This document shows, one piece after another, positions 26,601 to 34,668 of a stretch of 58,918 bases of DNA. Both the position numbers and the translations under genes were made by a program. The stretch's first letter is position 1, and each line of letters begins with the position of its first letter. The stretch comes from Planctomycetota bacterium (GTDB lineage Bacteria > Planctomycetota > SZUA-567 > JAFGGJ01). The stretch is from contig JAFGGJ010000045.1 in the NCBI GenBank assembly GCA_016930595.1, positions 1 to 58,918 of the forward strand, read 5' to 3'. The notes under the pieces are model-generated. The model searched no databases. It worked only from the letters and a program-made list of their open reading frames with translations, and was not told where the DNA came from.

Positions 26601-27339
26601 AATCGCGGACGGCAAGGGCAAACTGAAAGCGGACAAACTCACTTTGAAATGGGAATTGCCTGCCGGGGAAACGGCGGCGGCCGGGCCGGTGTATCTCGAA
26701 GGGAAAGACGTTTCCCTGTGGGGCATGACGCTGGAAGGAACACCGATTGCCGGACCGGGAATCTCCGCCCTGGAAATGCTGGCGGAAGCCCGGAAACACC
26801 TTGAGCAGGGGGAAAAAGCCCACTGGCCGATACTGCCCGGCCTGCCCGGCTGGCTTGTATCCGAAGGCACCTGGAATATCGATGCCTCGGGATACCTGGA
26901 AGGCGCCAAGACGGGAACGGCCACCATAGGCCTCGCGCTGAAGACGGCCACAAACACGGCTTGCGAAGTCACCTATAAGCAGCATTCGGCAAGGCGGCGA
27001 CCGCGAAACGGATCGATACTGGTGGTAGACGCCGTAACGAAACGGGTGACGACGGCCGGAGCAAGAGGCGGCAGTTCATGGATAATATGGGCGAGCCAAG
27101 ACCAGACGCCGTCCAGCCGCGACGAAATCGAAGACGAAGTGGACCACAGGATGCGGGTGGAGGCATATACCGACGGCACCATACGACTCGTTGCCAATGG
27201 CGAGCAGCGTGCCGTGGCGTCAGGCCTGATCTTCAGTGCGAATGAAATCGGCTTCGGACTCCAGAAAACGGGTGCGCCGTGCGGATTCAAAGACGTCGTA
27301 CTGGAAAAGGTCGAGGATTGGGAAAGACCTGACGACTGA
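23668..27339 (+). CDS. Large membrane-anchored Ser/Thr protein kinase
   Basis: A 1223-residue kinase of the PknB/Hanks type. Residues 10-70 are a helical domain (FAEVALELGLCDERKIRDAL) seen N-terminal to kinases of planctomycete-like bacteria. Kinase elements are glycine loop GSGAMGAVF (84-92), catalytic Lys106 (VAVK), HRDIKPAN with Asp200, DLG at 218-220 in place of DFG, and GTPYYISPEQ (241-250). A transmembrane helix lies at about 389-409, followed by a proline-rich stretch. The 790-residue exterior is largely helical, with a C-terminal beta-rich domain reminiscent of DUF1080/LamG folds (GTWNIDASGYLEG, GFGLQKTGAP, GFKDVVLEKVEDW). It has its own promoter. Substrates unknown. Confidence 0.92.
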   Translation: MAAAQDRSPRSFAEVALELGLCDERKIRDALLVKQKLAEMDVHRSLEDILIERGYISKEGIEQVQRALKGDNRLAGFELVERVGSGAMGAVFRARQVSLDRIVAVKVLPRHLAEDPSFVKRFLREARNVAKLNHPNIIQGIDVGEDRGYYYFAMEYIDGPNARDLIEEKGPMEEREALRIVLGAARGLEHAWRNSILHRDIKPANIMLTSDNVVKLCDLGLATARGPEADASGSSVGKAVGTPYYISPEQAMGEKDVDTRTDIYSLGASLYHMLSGHPPFEGNSAPVVLAMHLKERVQPLNTIRNDVSRNTTLFLAKTLAKDRGNRHQTPVEVIEDLEDLLANKPPRHSVRFRQDSTYPLPFLSPRQTGRHGTVAIRRIKAKKAQSSGVMAMILLLLLLIILAGFIFWQFSSHGASLPGFTRPPPPPGGRMTPDTTPIVITPASATPTERPRERPDVQSSEEKHAETVAAVAEIARDLETGNIGPEEAKIRLSIFEEIDLPANIEKRIADIVAESDRRIAVQRAALEQEISEAVSLVSQGRLSNGLDTFQLLYKRGITTEDLAPLERALTTAYQERLLELDSTVHEALIKNDTAQADKLVNAWERDNTVALDRFDQLQSSLTKIRNGIRKVRQAATERNKEGLLLLAALIQEAPKSLKAGRSLHKDSFPPEMPSKYGEALERESEKLLGFVDGIARKVGKMDRVSVPYRNMTVSGKPTYTGEGKIKVRTLAGMELVLSLFDVSHEQVLAWGDIALKPPSTDVARYLVFTGETDVLESLGYMPDRAKAPDLALLLNALKTHSQTRKIQELKAEMSSVGTGGSAYRKLAEILPRIQALRAAGVTSQELDDLEKTARGSILKHADGLLAAKGQASPLGLKFVYDSAGAQELADWMGIDGGWIWQAPGLAAQGGRLTHLFHWGQPLHVNVLLETGPGQESLVVEAGRTKIVMDPQHVQVLAGEKVLAEGAKPGLSRFPLDIVIADGKGKLKADKLTLKWELPAGETAAAGPVYLEGKDVSLWGMTLEGTPIAGPGISALEMLAEARKHLEQGEKAHWPILPGLPGWLVSEGTWNIDASGYLEGAKTGTATIGLALKTATNTACEVTYKQHSARRRPRNGSILVVDAVTKRVTTAGARGGSSWIIWASQDQTPSSRDEIEDEVDHRMRVEAYTDGTIRLVANGEQRAVASGLIFSANEIGFGLQKTGAPCGFKDVVLEKVEDWERPDD

Positions 27340-27373
27340 GCCCACGCGGGGCAACCGTCCGGCCACGCCGGTT

Positions 27374-28477
27374 CTAAGCGGCAGCCAGCTTTCTGCCGTG
27401 TGCGTTTATCGCCACGGACACTGCCATCGCCACCATCGCAACGTTGCTGATGAGGCTTGAACCCCCGTACGAAACAAATGGAAGCGTGACCCCGGTGGTT
27501 GGAAGAGAGCCTATGGCAACACAGATATTGAGGGCAGCCTGCCCGGCCAGATAGCCGCCGGTCCCCATGACCAGCAGCCTGCAGGCCGGATCGGGAACCC
27601 TGCGCGCAAGCAATACGCATTCCCAGAGGATCCATACATAACAGGCGATCAGCAACAGGGCGGCGACAAAACCGAGCTCTTCCACAACCACCGAAAATAT
27701 GAAGTCGCTGTCGTTTACCGGGACAAGGCCCAGGCGGTTCATTTCTCCCAGCCCCCAACCCTTGCCCCAGAAACCTCCGCTGCCGATGGCCAGCTTGCTG
27801 CGGAGCATCTGCCAGGCTGCGCCATGTCCATGGGCCGCCGGGTTCAACCACGCGGTGATACGCGCCCGCTGGCTGACCGAAAGTCCCCAATGATACACGG
27901 CCAGCCCCGAGAACACCGCGCCCGCCGAACCCAGCCCTATCAATTGCCACGAAATATCCGATGCAAGCACCACAACAGCCGCAAGCCACAGGAACGCCAG
28001 CGCAACACCTATATCGGGCTCCAGTTGCACCAGAAGAAGCGGGATAAACGTAATCCAGGCAACAGTCGCATACTTGAAAACCTGCCTGCGCCACGGGTAA
28101 GATCCGAGCACAAAGCCGCTTTCCTCCCTTGCCCCCAGAAACCGCGCCAGCACAAGCAGGAGGACGGGCCTGAACAGCTCCGACGGCTGCACCTTGAACA
28201 AGCCGAAATCAAACCATGCCCTGACCCCGTTCACCGGCGGAGAAAAAAGGACAAGACCGAGAGCGATAAGCCCCACGGCATAAAGCAGGTAGGCCCTCTG
28301 CAGTACGTTGTCGACACCGAGCACGATTATAATACCAGCTATTATGCCGCCGGCCGCCACCCAGAGAAGCTGCCGGGCGAACCTGCCCGCCTCACCCGCG
28401 CTCGCAACCGATAACAGCCCTATGACAACGAGAATTATGACCGGTAACCAGATACGGAAAGGGGCCAGAGCTTTCAT
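27374..28477 (-). CDS. rodA: Rod-shape peptidoglycan glycosyltransferase RodA (SEDS family)
   Basis: A 367-residue SEDS protein with about ten transmembrane helices. RodA polymerises lipid II into glycan strands together with PBP2 during sidewall elongation. Family landmarks are FGLFKVQPSELFRP (the conserved QPSE motif), GSGGFWGKGWG, NDSDFIFSVVVEELGF and the terminal PFVSYGGSSLISN. The start ATG overlaps the PBP2 stop in ATGA, so the two partners are translationally coupled. Length is typical. Confidence 0.95.
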   Translation of the reverse strand: MKALAPFRIWLPVIILVVIGLLSVASAGEAGRFARQLLWVAAGGIIAGIIIVLGVDNVLQRAYLLYAVGLIALGLVLFSPPVNGVRAWFDFGLFKVQPSELFRPVLLLVLARFLGAREESGFVLGSYPWRRQVFKYATVAWITFIPLLLVQLEPDIGVALAFLWLAAVVVLASDISWQLIGLGSAGAVFSGLAVYHWGLSVSQRARITAWLNPAAHGHGAAWQMLRSKLAIGSGGFWGKGWGLGEMNRLGLVPVNDSDFIFSVVVEELGFVAALLLIACYVWILWECVLLARRVPDPACRLLVMGTGGYLAGQAALNICVAIGSLPTTGVTLPFVSYGGSSLISNVAMVAMAVSVAINAHGRKLAAA

Positions 28478-30657
28478 CTGGTGGCGCCCTTCCTTGTATA
28501 CCTGAAATACCCGCCGAGGATTTCAGCAGACGCCCTGGCCGCAGGACCGCCCCCGTGTCCGGCATTTTCGATAACGACGGCAAATGCGACTTCAGGGGCG
28601 CGCGCCGGCGCAAACCCGGCGAACCAGGAATGACTCAGGATACTGCCGGCTTTCCTGGATCCGTGTTCCGCCGTGCCGGTCTTGCCGGCAACCATTATAT
28701 ACGGAAATTCTTCGGCAAAAGACGGTCCTTCCGGCATGCCGCCGTTGAACGCTTCATACGCGGTGCCTTCAGGCGAATGAACGGCGGCGATCATGCCCTT
28801 CGTGACGATCTGCCAGGATTCTTCATCTTTCAGCGGGATATCCGTAAAACGGCGCGGCCGATGGGAAGCCACGAAAGGTCTCGGTAACCGGCCTCTCGAC
28901 GCCACCCCGGCCATGACACGGGCCGCCTGAACCGGCGTGACCGCCATCGGCCCCTGTCCGATCGCAATATAAAGGAGTTCGTTCCCGCCGACATGATACT
29001 GCCCGTCTTCGGATCGCTCCGGGAACACGCCGGCGGCTTCGCCGGGCAGGTCGATATCGGTGCGCCTGCCCAAGCCGAAGCTGCCGCCCGCAGAAAAAAG
29101 GGCCTCAGGGCCGATGTCCAGTGCGCTGAGAAAGAAATAGACGTTGCAGGACTTTGCAAGCGCTTCCCGCAAACGCGTCGGCCCGTGTGCGGCGTTGCAC
29201 CTGAAAGTGCTGCCTTCATACACAATAGAACCTTCGCAGACGTGCGACCCCTGTGGCAGGATAACGCCTTCTTCCAGCCCTGCGACGGCGTCGACGACTT
29301 TCATCACCGAACCCAAGGGATACTGTTCCTGGTAGGCTCGAGACAACATGGGTTTTGCAGGCGAATTGAGATACTGCGTAACGGCCTGTGCGTCCCCGAG
29401 GGCAAAACGCTGCGGGTCATACCCCGGTACGGAAGCGAGCGCCAGGACCGAGCCGTCCAGTTTCATCAACGCGCATGCCGCGGGCCGACCGTATCTGCCA
29501 ACAGCTTTTTCGGCCAAGCGCTGAAGCTCTATGTCCAGGGTAAGGTTCAAACTACCGCCGGCCACCGATTTCTGGTCGAACAGGTATCGCTTCCATTCGT
29601 CCATGGACCCCTTATCTTCCCATAGAGAACGTTCGATCAGGCGGTAACCGTGCGCCCCCGAAAGAAGCCTGTTATAGCGTGCTTCCACCCCAGCCATACC
29701 CATGCGCCGATCGGCCAGATAGGGATGATTTTTCAACCAGTCTTTTTCCCCCTGTGTCAAGCGCCTGGATACGTAATCGTTGCAGAACCGGTCCGCAAGA
29801 AGACCCAGTTCGCCGTCGAACCTCGTTTCGCCGGAACAGGCGGCAATCGCAGCCAGAAAATCGTTGTCGTCCTGAAAATCGCCGGGCAAACCTCCTGCCA
29901 TGTTCTTCAGGCGACGGACGTCTGCACCCGGAGCGGAATAAACAAGTTCGAAGAAGCGGGTTTTATCTCTTTCCGGAGCATTGACAATGACGCCGAAACG
30001 CCTCGCCGATTCAATCTGGGTTCTGGACATTTCCCCCGTGTAGCCGATAACGTGGCCGCCGGTCCCGCCATACGGATATTCCCGCTTTCTGCCGACGATG
30101 CATTCCACTCCGCCGACACTCGCCGCTGCACCTTCCAGGCGGACCTTCATTGTCTCCCATACCGGGAAAGGCAAGTCGGCCAAGAGAGCCATTTGCGAAT
30201 ACGGGCTGTTGCGGCGGGCGGCAAGCCGCATGACTTCCACAAGTTTCGTGGAAACAGCTTCCGGGGAACGCCCCGACAGCCGGGCGATTTCGATAACGCA
30301 CGCCTCGCCGGCAAGCCGCTTGCGATGGTCTTCCAGGACGGCCTGCAAACGCTCCCCGGAAACATCACGGGACCATTCCCTGAGGTAGCGAAAATCATCG
30401 TACGTGGATACCGAAACAGGCAACTGTCCGGGAATGACCATAACGTCGAAAGACGGCTTGTCGGTGGCAAGGGTTCTGCCGCGGGCGTCCAGGATGTCGC
30501 CGCGGCGGGGAGGAACCAATTGTTCGCTGGAACGCAGTTGCTGCTCCAGCCCGGCGTACTCGTTGTGGCGTATCACGGCCACGCCGGCCACCTGCCAGAG
30601 GACGGCGCCGAGCAAGACAGTCAGCCCCGCTCCCACGACAATCGGACGGTTCCCCAT
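28474..30657 (-). CDS. mrdA: Penicillin-binding protein 2 (elongation-specific transpeptidase)
   Basis: A 727-residue class B PBP: one N-terminal membrane helix (about 7-28), a pedestal/dimerisation domain, and a transpeptidase domain. Active-site motifs are S450-V-M-K453, S503-C-N505 and K659-T-G661 (AGKTGTAEHG). The early signature PPRRGDILDARGRTLA is diagnostic of the PBP2/PBP3 class. It is longer than E. coli PBP2 (633), mainly through the pedestal region between residues 90 and 340. It follows mreD by 3 bp and overlaps rodA by 4 bp. It crosslinks new wall made by RodA. Confidence 0.95.
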   Translation of the reverse strand: MGNRPIVVGAGLTVLLGAVLWQVAGVAVIRHNEYAGLEQQLRSSEQLVPPRRGDILDARGRTLATDKPSFDVMVIPGQLPVSVSTYDDFRYLREWSRDVSGERLQAVLEDHRKRLAGEACVIEIARLSGRSPEAVSTKLVEVMRLAARRNSPYSQMALLADLPFPVWETMKVRLEGAAASVGGVECIVGRKREYPYGGTGGHVIGYTGEMSRTQIESARRFGVIVNAPERDKTRFFELVYSAPGADVRRLKNMAGGLPGDFQDDNDFLAAIAACSGETRFDGELGLLADRFCNDYVSRRLTQGEKDWLKNHPYLADRRMGMAGVEARYNRLLSGAHGYRLIERSLWEDKGSMDEWKRYLFDQKSVAGGSLNLTLDIELQRLAEKAVGRYGRPAACALMKLDGSVLALASVPGYDPQRFALGDAQAVTQYLNSPAKPMLSRAYQEQYPLGSVMKVVDAVAGLEEGVILPQGSHVCEGSIVYEGSTFRCNAAHGPTRLREALAKSCNVYFFLSALDIGPEALFSAGGSFGLGRRTDIDLPGEAAGVFPERSEDGQYHVGGNELLYIAIGQGPMAVTPVQAARVMAGVASRGRLPRPFVASHRPRRFTDIPLKDEESWQIVTKGMIAAVHSPEGTAYEAFNGGMPEGPSFAEEFPYIMVAGKTGTAEHGSRKAGSILSHSWFAGFAPARAPEVAFAVVIENAGHGGGPAARASAEILGGYFRYTRKGATR

Positions 30658-30660
30658 TCG

Positions 30661-31245
30661 CTACACCTCCCGGATATCCGCCCGACTCAGCACGCGTTCA
30701 AAAGCCGATGCATCCGCAAGCGTATCCGGTCTGGAAAAGCGTCTCTGCTCGAGGCGAAGCCCCAACAGCCTCCCGATGCCGACAAGTGCGTAGAATACGC
30801 CAAACGCAGCCGGCACAGTCGCCAGTACCGTGACAATACACTCGTTCAGCGGAAGATGGCCGTGGCTGCCGCCGACGCCGAGTACCACCGCGCCGCACAC
30901 AAGGACGACGATTTCCCTGAAAAACAGGCCTGCCGCCAGGAACAGGGGCCTCCTGTGCAAATCATCGGCAGGCGGCGCCACAAGCAGCGTAAGGGCGTAT
31001 CCTGCCAGCCTGGCCCCGGCCGGTATGCTGCCGCCCGCCGATGCGACAATGGAAACAAGCAGTATGGATATTATCGCGGCCTTGTGCATTTCCATCATGC
31101 GGCCCGCGAGATGAAAGTAAACCACGGCGCCCAGGAACAGGTCCGGCACATATCCCGCAAACGAAACCCTGCCCGACATGATGACAACCGGCCCCAGCCA
31201 GAGCAGGGCGACAAGCATGACGGCCCAGGCGATGGACCCCCTCAT
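30661..31245 (-). CDS. mreD: Rod shape-determining protein MreD
   Basis: A 194-residue integral membrane protein with five or six hydrophobic helices, in the position expected of MreD between mreC and PBP2. MreD is poorly conserved, so the call leans on topology, length and synteny. The ATG at 31245 lies within an ATGA overlap with the mreC stop, and GGAGGG lies 6 nt upstream inside mreC. The C-terminus carries a soluble tail of about 35 residues (RRFSRPDTLADASAF) that is longer than usual. Confidence 0.85.
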   Translation of the reverse strand: MRGSIAWAVMLVALLWLGPVVIMSGRVSFAGYVPDLFLGAVVYFHLAGRMMEMHKAAIISILLVSIVASAGGSIPAGARLAGYALTLLVAPPADDLHRRPLFLAAGLFFREIVVLVCGAVVLGVGGSHGHLPLNECIVTVLATVPAAFGVFYALVGIGRLLGLRLEQRRFSRPDTLADASAFERVLSRADIREV

Positions 31246-32105
31246 CGGCCGCCCTCCCCGCCTTCGGCTTCGGCCTTCCAGACCACCACCACATCCCCTG
31301 AAAGATAATACAGCTCCGGCCTGACCTCGATAGTGTGGAAAAGCCCGTCCTCGCTGACACCCACGCCGGTTATGCGCCCGATGACTGCTCCACGGGGGAA
31401 CATGCCCGCCCTGCCGGACGTAAGCACCAAGTCGTGTATCATCGCGTTCGGCTTCTGATCTTCGCCGGCCACCATGACGTATGACAGCAGAAGACTGTCT
31501 GCTGATGCTTCCACCAGGCCCTCTGCCCCCGAACGGGCTATGATCGCCGGAATCTTCGCAGGCGGCGCGTCCATTCTCAACACCCACGAACTGTTCTCGC
31601 TGCTGCTTTCAACAACGCCGAAAACCGCATAACCGATAACCACGCCGGCACCGGGCAGAACGCCGTCCCGTTTCCCGATATCCAGCAACATGCGTACCCG
31701 ACCCGCTTCGCGTCTGCCGCCGACGAGCACACCGGGAACATATCGGCCGCGAGGAGCAGAAAGCCGATCGGCAAGCGTCCGGAATTCGTCCAGGCGGCGA
31801 TATCCGTCTGCAAGCCTCCGGTTCTGTTCGCTCAGGCGGACAATCTCCCGTTTCACGTCCTCCACGGGGCTGTCGATAATTTCACCGGACACCGGCAGGC
31901 TCAGGCTTCCGGCAGTCGTCGCTCCGGCGACCGATTCCACCACACCCGTGATCCATGGAGGGAAAGCCAGCGCCACCACCCCGAACAAAACGAGAAGAAG
32001 ATCCGCCACTATGCTGCGGCGAGACCTCACAACCGGATCACCTCGCCGAAGCAGGTTCCTGAGTAGAGCGCCGAGTGCAGCGCCGGCGTTGCCGAGGCCG
32101 GACAA
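31242..32105 (-). CDS. mreC: Rod shape-determining protein MreC
   Basis: MreC spans the inner membrane and scaffolds PBP2/RodA in the periplasm. A basic cytoplasmic N-terminus precedes one membrane helix (ADLLLVLFGVVALAFPPWIT). A short coiled coil follows (VKREIVRLSEQNRRLADGYR), then two beta-barrel subdomains (GVLVGGRREAGRVRMLLDIG, FPRGAVIGRITGVGVSEDG). I prefer TTG 32105, one base after the mreB stop, because AAAGGGG lies about 6 nt upstream. The alternative GTG at 32150 overlaps mreB by 44 nt and has no ribosome site. The predicted length is 287 residues. Confidence 0.9.
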   Translation of the reverse strand: MSGLGNAGAALGALLRNLLRRGDPVVRSRRSIVADLLLVLFGVVALAFPPWITGVVESVAGATTAGSLSLPVSGEIIDSPVEDVKREIVRLSEQNRRLADGYRRLDEFRTLADRLSAPRGRYVPGVLVGGRREAGRVRMLLDIGKRDGVLPGAGVVIGYAVFGVVESSSENSSWVLRMDAPPAKIPAIIARSGAEGLVEASADSLLLSYVMVAGEDQKPNAMIHDLVLTSGRAGMFPRGAVIGRITGVGVSEDGLFHTIEVRPELYYLSGDVVVVWKAEAEGGEGGR

Positions 32106-32106
32106 G

Positions 32107-33144
32107 CTATCCCCTTTCAAGCGCTGCGGCGAAAGTCGGGATATCTTCACACATGATGCCGGCCCCGCTGATGAGAACGGTAGCCGGATCTTCGGCTAGC
32201 ATGACCGGCAGCCCCGTCCGGGCGCTCAGAAAACCGGTAAGGCCGTCCAGAAGGGCGCCTTCACCGAAAAGAATGACGCCGACATCTATCAGGTCGCCGG
32301 CTATTTCAGGAGAGACTTCCGCAAGCACTTCTGATACCAGCGATGCCACGCGTTCAAGCACCGGGAGTACCGTCCCGGTGATCTCGGCCGCAGTCACCAC
32401 GACCGTGTTGGGCAGGTTGGTTATCAGGTCCCTGCCGCGCACTTCGAAAGTCGAGCCGTCCGGAGGATTCACGGACACGAACTGTTTCTTGACCCTCTCC
32501 GCAGTAGCCTCGCCAACCAGCAGATTATATGTGGCCCGGATATGCCTGATAATGGCCCTGTCGATCTCGGCGCTGCCCCCACGCAACGCACGGGCGACAA
32601 CTATGCTGGCCATGGAAACCACTGCCACCTCCACCATGTCTCTCCCGATGTCAAGCAGCAGCACGCCGCGCGGCTCGCGCCTCGGAAGCGCCAGCGCGAT
32701 CGCAGCCGCCCTCGGGCGCTCAACCAGCAGCACGTCCCTGCATCCGGCCCCGTAAAAAGCGTGAGCATAGGCGGCCTTTTCAACCTGAGTCAGCCCCGCC
32801 GGCACCGCCACGACCGCCCTCGGCTTCGGCTTGAAGAAACGCCTCCGCCCAACGGCCCGTTCAACGAACTGGGCCATCAGCAGAGCGGCCAACTGTGGAT
32901 CCGCCACGGTACCGTTCTGAACGGGCCGATGGGCCACCACGCTGCCGGGCGCTTTCCAGAGGAGTTCGCGCACGTCCTCTCCGGCTCCTATCACGTCCCC
33001 CCCGGCCTCCGGCCTGCGCAGAGCAAGCACCGAAGGCTCGCTCAGCACAAGCCCCCTCCCCGCAACGTGAATCCGCGTGGATCCGCTGCCGGCGTCAACG
33101 GCTATGTCCGGCGAGTAAAGCCCTGCTATCAAGTTGAAGGGCAA
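32107..33144 (-). CDS. mreB: Divergent MreB-family actin-like protein
   Basis: A 345-residue bacterial actin that positions the elongation machinery; length is normal. Family blocks remain: DAGSGST (17-23, phosphate-1), GKG-type AGRGLVLSEPSVLAL, VVAVPAGLT and ERPRAAAIALALP. However, phosphate-2, normally DIGGGTTEVAV, reads DIGRDMVEVAV (165-175), losing the glycine/threonine pair. The adenosine loop reads FGEGALLDGL instead of TGGGALL. Nucleotide handling may therefore be altered. The start is TTG 33144, with a perfect AGGAGGG 7 nt upstream. A promoter at 33236-33263 abuts the terminator of the preceding gene pair. Confidence 0.9.
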   Translation of the reverse strand: MPFNLIAGLYSPDIAVDAGSGSTRIHVAGRGLVLSEPSVLALRRPEAGGDVIGAGEDVRELLWKAPGSVVAHRPVQNGTVADPQLAALLMAQFVERAVGRRRFFKPKPRAVVAVPAGLTQVEKAAYAHAFYGAGCRDVLLVERPRAAAIALALPRREPRGVLLLDIGRDMVEVAVVSMASIVVARALRGGSAEIDRAIIRHIRATYNLLVGEATAERVKKQFVSVNPPDGSTFEVRGRDLITNLPNTVVVTAAEITGTVLPVLERVASLVSEVLAEVSPEIAGDLIDVGVILFGEGALLDGLTGFLSARTGLPVMLAEDPATVLISGAGIMCEDIPTFAAALERG

Positions 33145-33235
33145 GAATCATCCCTCCTGAAACCTGCCAAAACGCTCCCTGGAGTCCCTTCGCTGACGGC
33201 ACGCTTCCATACCGGCAGGCAGCGCCACGGGGTCA

Positions 33236-33263
33236 AGTATATCACCGGGGGGTCTCCGGGCAA
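33236..33263 (-). promoter_or_regulatory. Promoter of the mreBCD-mrdA-rodA operon
   Basis: Minus strand: TTGCCC (33263-33258), 16-nt spacer, TATACT (33241-33236). The -35 hexamer touches the T-tract of the terminator at 33262-33289, so one transcript stops where the next promoter begins. Confidence 0.6.
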
Positions 33264-33289
33264 AATAAAAGGGCCGACAACGCCGGCCC
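33262..33289 (-). terminator. Intrinsic terminator after the coiled-coil/small membrane protein pair
   Basis: Minus strand: GGGCCG (33289-33284) pairs with CGGCCC (33276-33271) around a 7-nt loop, followed by TTTTATTTT. It separates this pair from the mreB operon. Confidence 0.85.
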
Positions 33290-33320
33290 TCACTTATCAT
33301 TAGTATCTGTATTTGCGATC

Positions 33321-33503
33321 CTATTCCGCAGAAGCCCCCATGTCGGCCTGCGGCTGACCACCCGGCCAATCATAGCCGGTCGACAGTTCCGAATACTGAA
33401 ACCCGATGGCAATGGCGAAAAACAGGGCTGCCACGACGAGGAGGATCGTGAAAATATTTTCGCTGCCTCTGGATTCCTCAATATCCGAGTCTTGTATTGG
33501 CAT
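33321..33503 (-). CDS. Small single-pass membrane protein (60 aa)
   Basis: A 60-residue protein with an acidic N-terminus (DSDIEESRGSEN), one transmembrane helix (about residues 18-40, FTILLVVAALFFAIAIGF) and a short polar tail. The ATG has GAGGAGGGGG 3-8 nt upstream and overlaps the end of the coiled-coil gene by 26 bp in another frame, so it is co-transcribed with it. A terminator follows 32 bp after the stop. No family recognised. The coupled arrangement suggests it works with the coiled-coil protein. Confidence 0.7.
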   Translation of the reverse strand: MPIQDSDIEESRGSENIFTILLVVAALFFAIAIGFQYSELSTGYDWPGGQPQADMGASAE

Positions 33504-34353
33504 CGTCCCCCTCCTCTATCTCGGTCTCGCCGCTCTGGTAGCTTGCCAGGATCACGCCCGCGCACATATCGTCATAGACTTTTTCGATCCGCACCTTGCC
33601 GACAAACTTGTCCTTGCGGTAGACACTGAACGAGTACCCCTTCTTCACGCCGTCGTTCTGGCCGACAGAAAGCATGACAAGGTTGACGTCCTTGTCGACT
33701 GCCAGAACCTTGGCGGGAATGGAAGGCATGGCCTGGTCGGCGCCGGTAACAGCCTCGGCAATATTGATGCCCTTGCTCTCAAGCGTGTCCAGTATCCACG
33801 TTGAATGAGCCAGGTCTTCTTCGACCTTCCGCTTTTCCTTCAACGTGGCGGTCAACTGGTCCTTGACGCTGTTCAACTGGTTTTCCGCCTCGATGCGATT
33901 ATTCGTAGCGTTTATTTCATGCTGCTTGGCCATTTCAAGGGCCCGCTGCTGATCAAGCAGGAACTTGTGCATTTCCTGAATGCGGTTGGCCCTGTCTTCA
34001 AGCGCTTCGTCCTTGGCCTTGTTCTGCGCCGTAAGCCAGCGACTCGTGGATTCAAGGTCGCCAACCCGGGCCTCCGATGCCTCAAGCGCCGTCCCGACAC
34101 GGTCCTTCGCGGCGCTCAGGTCGTCAAACTTCATCTGGAGTTCCGTATTGTTGTCCTTGAGTTCCTTCTTTTCGGTTTCCAGCGTATCAACCTGCTTCTG
34201 GTACTTGGTTTCCGTCTCGGCAAGCTTCAATTCCGTCTGCTTGAACCTGTCCTTGTAGTCGACCCGCTTGGCGTAAAGCGTCATGGTCATGAAACAAAAG
34301 GCAACGGCCAGGATTAGGTTGACCACCACGAATATCTTGGTAAGCGAACTCAC
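33478..34353 (-). CDS. Membrane-anchored coiled-coil protein with C-terminal beta domain
   Basis: A 291-residue protein: an N-terminal membrane helix (about 6-26), a long heptad-rich coiled coil (about 30-190, rich in Lys/Glu/Leu) and a C-terminal domain of about 90 residues. The C-terminal domain (VLAVDKDVNLVMLSVGQNDG, VYRKDKFVGKVRIEKVYDD) resembles the small beta-barrels of MreC and FlgT-like proteins. Topology (short inside, long outside) parallels MreC, and the gene lies just upstream of mreBCD. I infer an envelope-scaffold role. The start is GTG 34353, 4-5 nt after AGGAGGAGG. A promoter is visible at 34410-34437. Confidence 0.75.
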   Translation of the reverse strand: MSSLTKIFVVVNLILAVAFCFMTMTLYAKRVDYKDRFKQTELKLAETETKYQKQVDTLETEKKELKDNNTELQMKFDDLSAAKDRVGTALEASEARVGDLESTSRWLTAQNKAKDEALEDRANRIQEMHKFLLDQQRALEMAKQHEINATNNRIEAENQLNSVKDQLTATLKEKRKVEEDLAHSTWILDTLESKGINIAEAVTGADQAMPSIPAKVLAVDKDVNLVMLSVGQNDGVKKGYSFSVYRKDKFVGKVRIEKVYDDMCAGVILASYQSGETEIEEGDDANTRLGY

Positions 34354-34668
34354 GGTACCTCCTCCTTTTCTCGGCGGCGCCCGGCGAAACTTCGCCTAAT
34401 AGTCCATCTATTAAAGGCCCTGCTCTTCCCAAGTCAAATGGTTTTTCCACAAACCAAATTTAACACTCAGCTCACGGCCTGCGCTTCGATTCCAACATCC
34501 GCCCGGACAACGGCACCTCACGGAACCACAGGACACTTCACCAACGGATAATACATCCGCCCGGACCAAAGGGCAGGGTGCTGATTATCCACGTAACCGG
34601 CTGTGTCGTCAAGGGTTGTTTCGACACGACGGCCAAAATACGTAATGCCGCGCCGCGGCCGCAGGACA
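34354..34668 (-). other. 315-bp intergenic region: promoter plus inverted repeats
   Basis: No credible gene is seen. It holds the promoter of the coiled-coil gene at 34410-34437. Two inverted repeats lie nearer mutS: GGATAAT (34545-34551) with ATTATCC about 30 nt away, and GTGTCG (34602-34607) with CGACAC (about 34621-34626). Neither is followed by a T-run, so neither is a classic terminator. A stretch around 34430-34460 is unusually AT-rich. Confidence 0.4.
34410..34437 (-). promoter_or_regulatory. Promoter of the coiled-coil/small membrane protein pair
   Basis: Minus strand: TTGACT (34437-34432), 16-nt spacer, TTTAAT (34415-34410). The predicted start is about 50 nt before the GTG at 34353. 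Confidence 0.65.
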
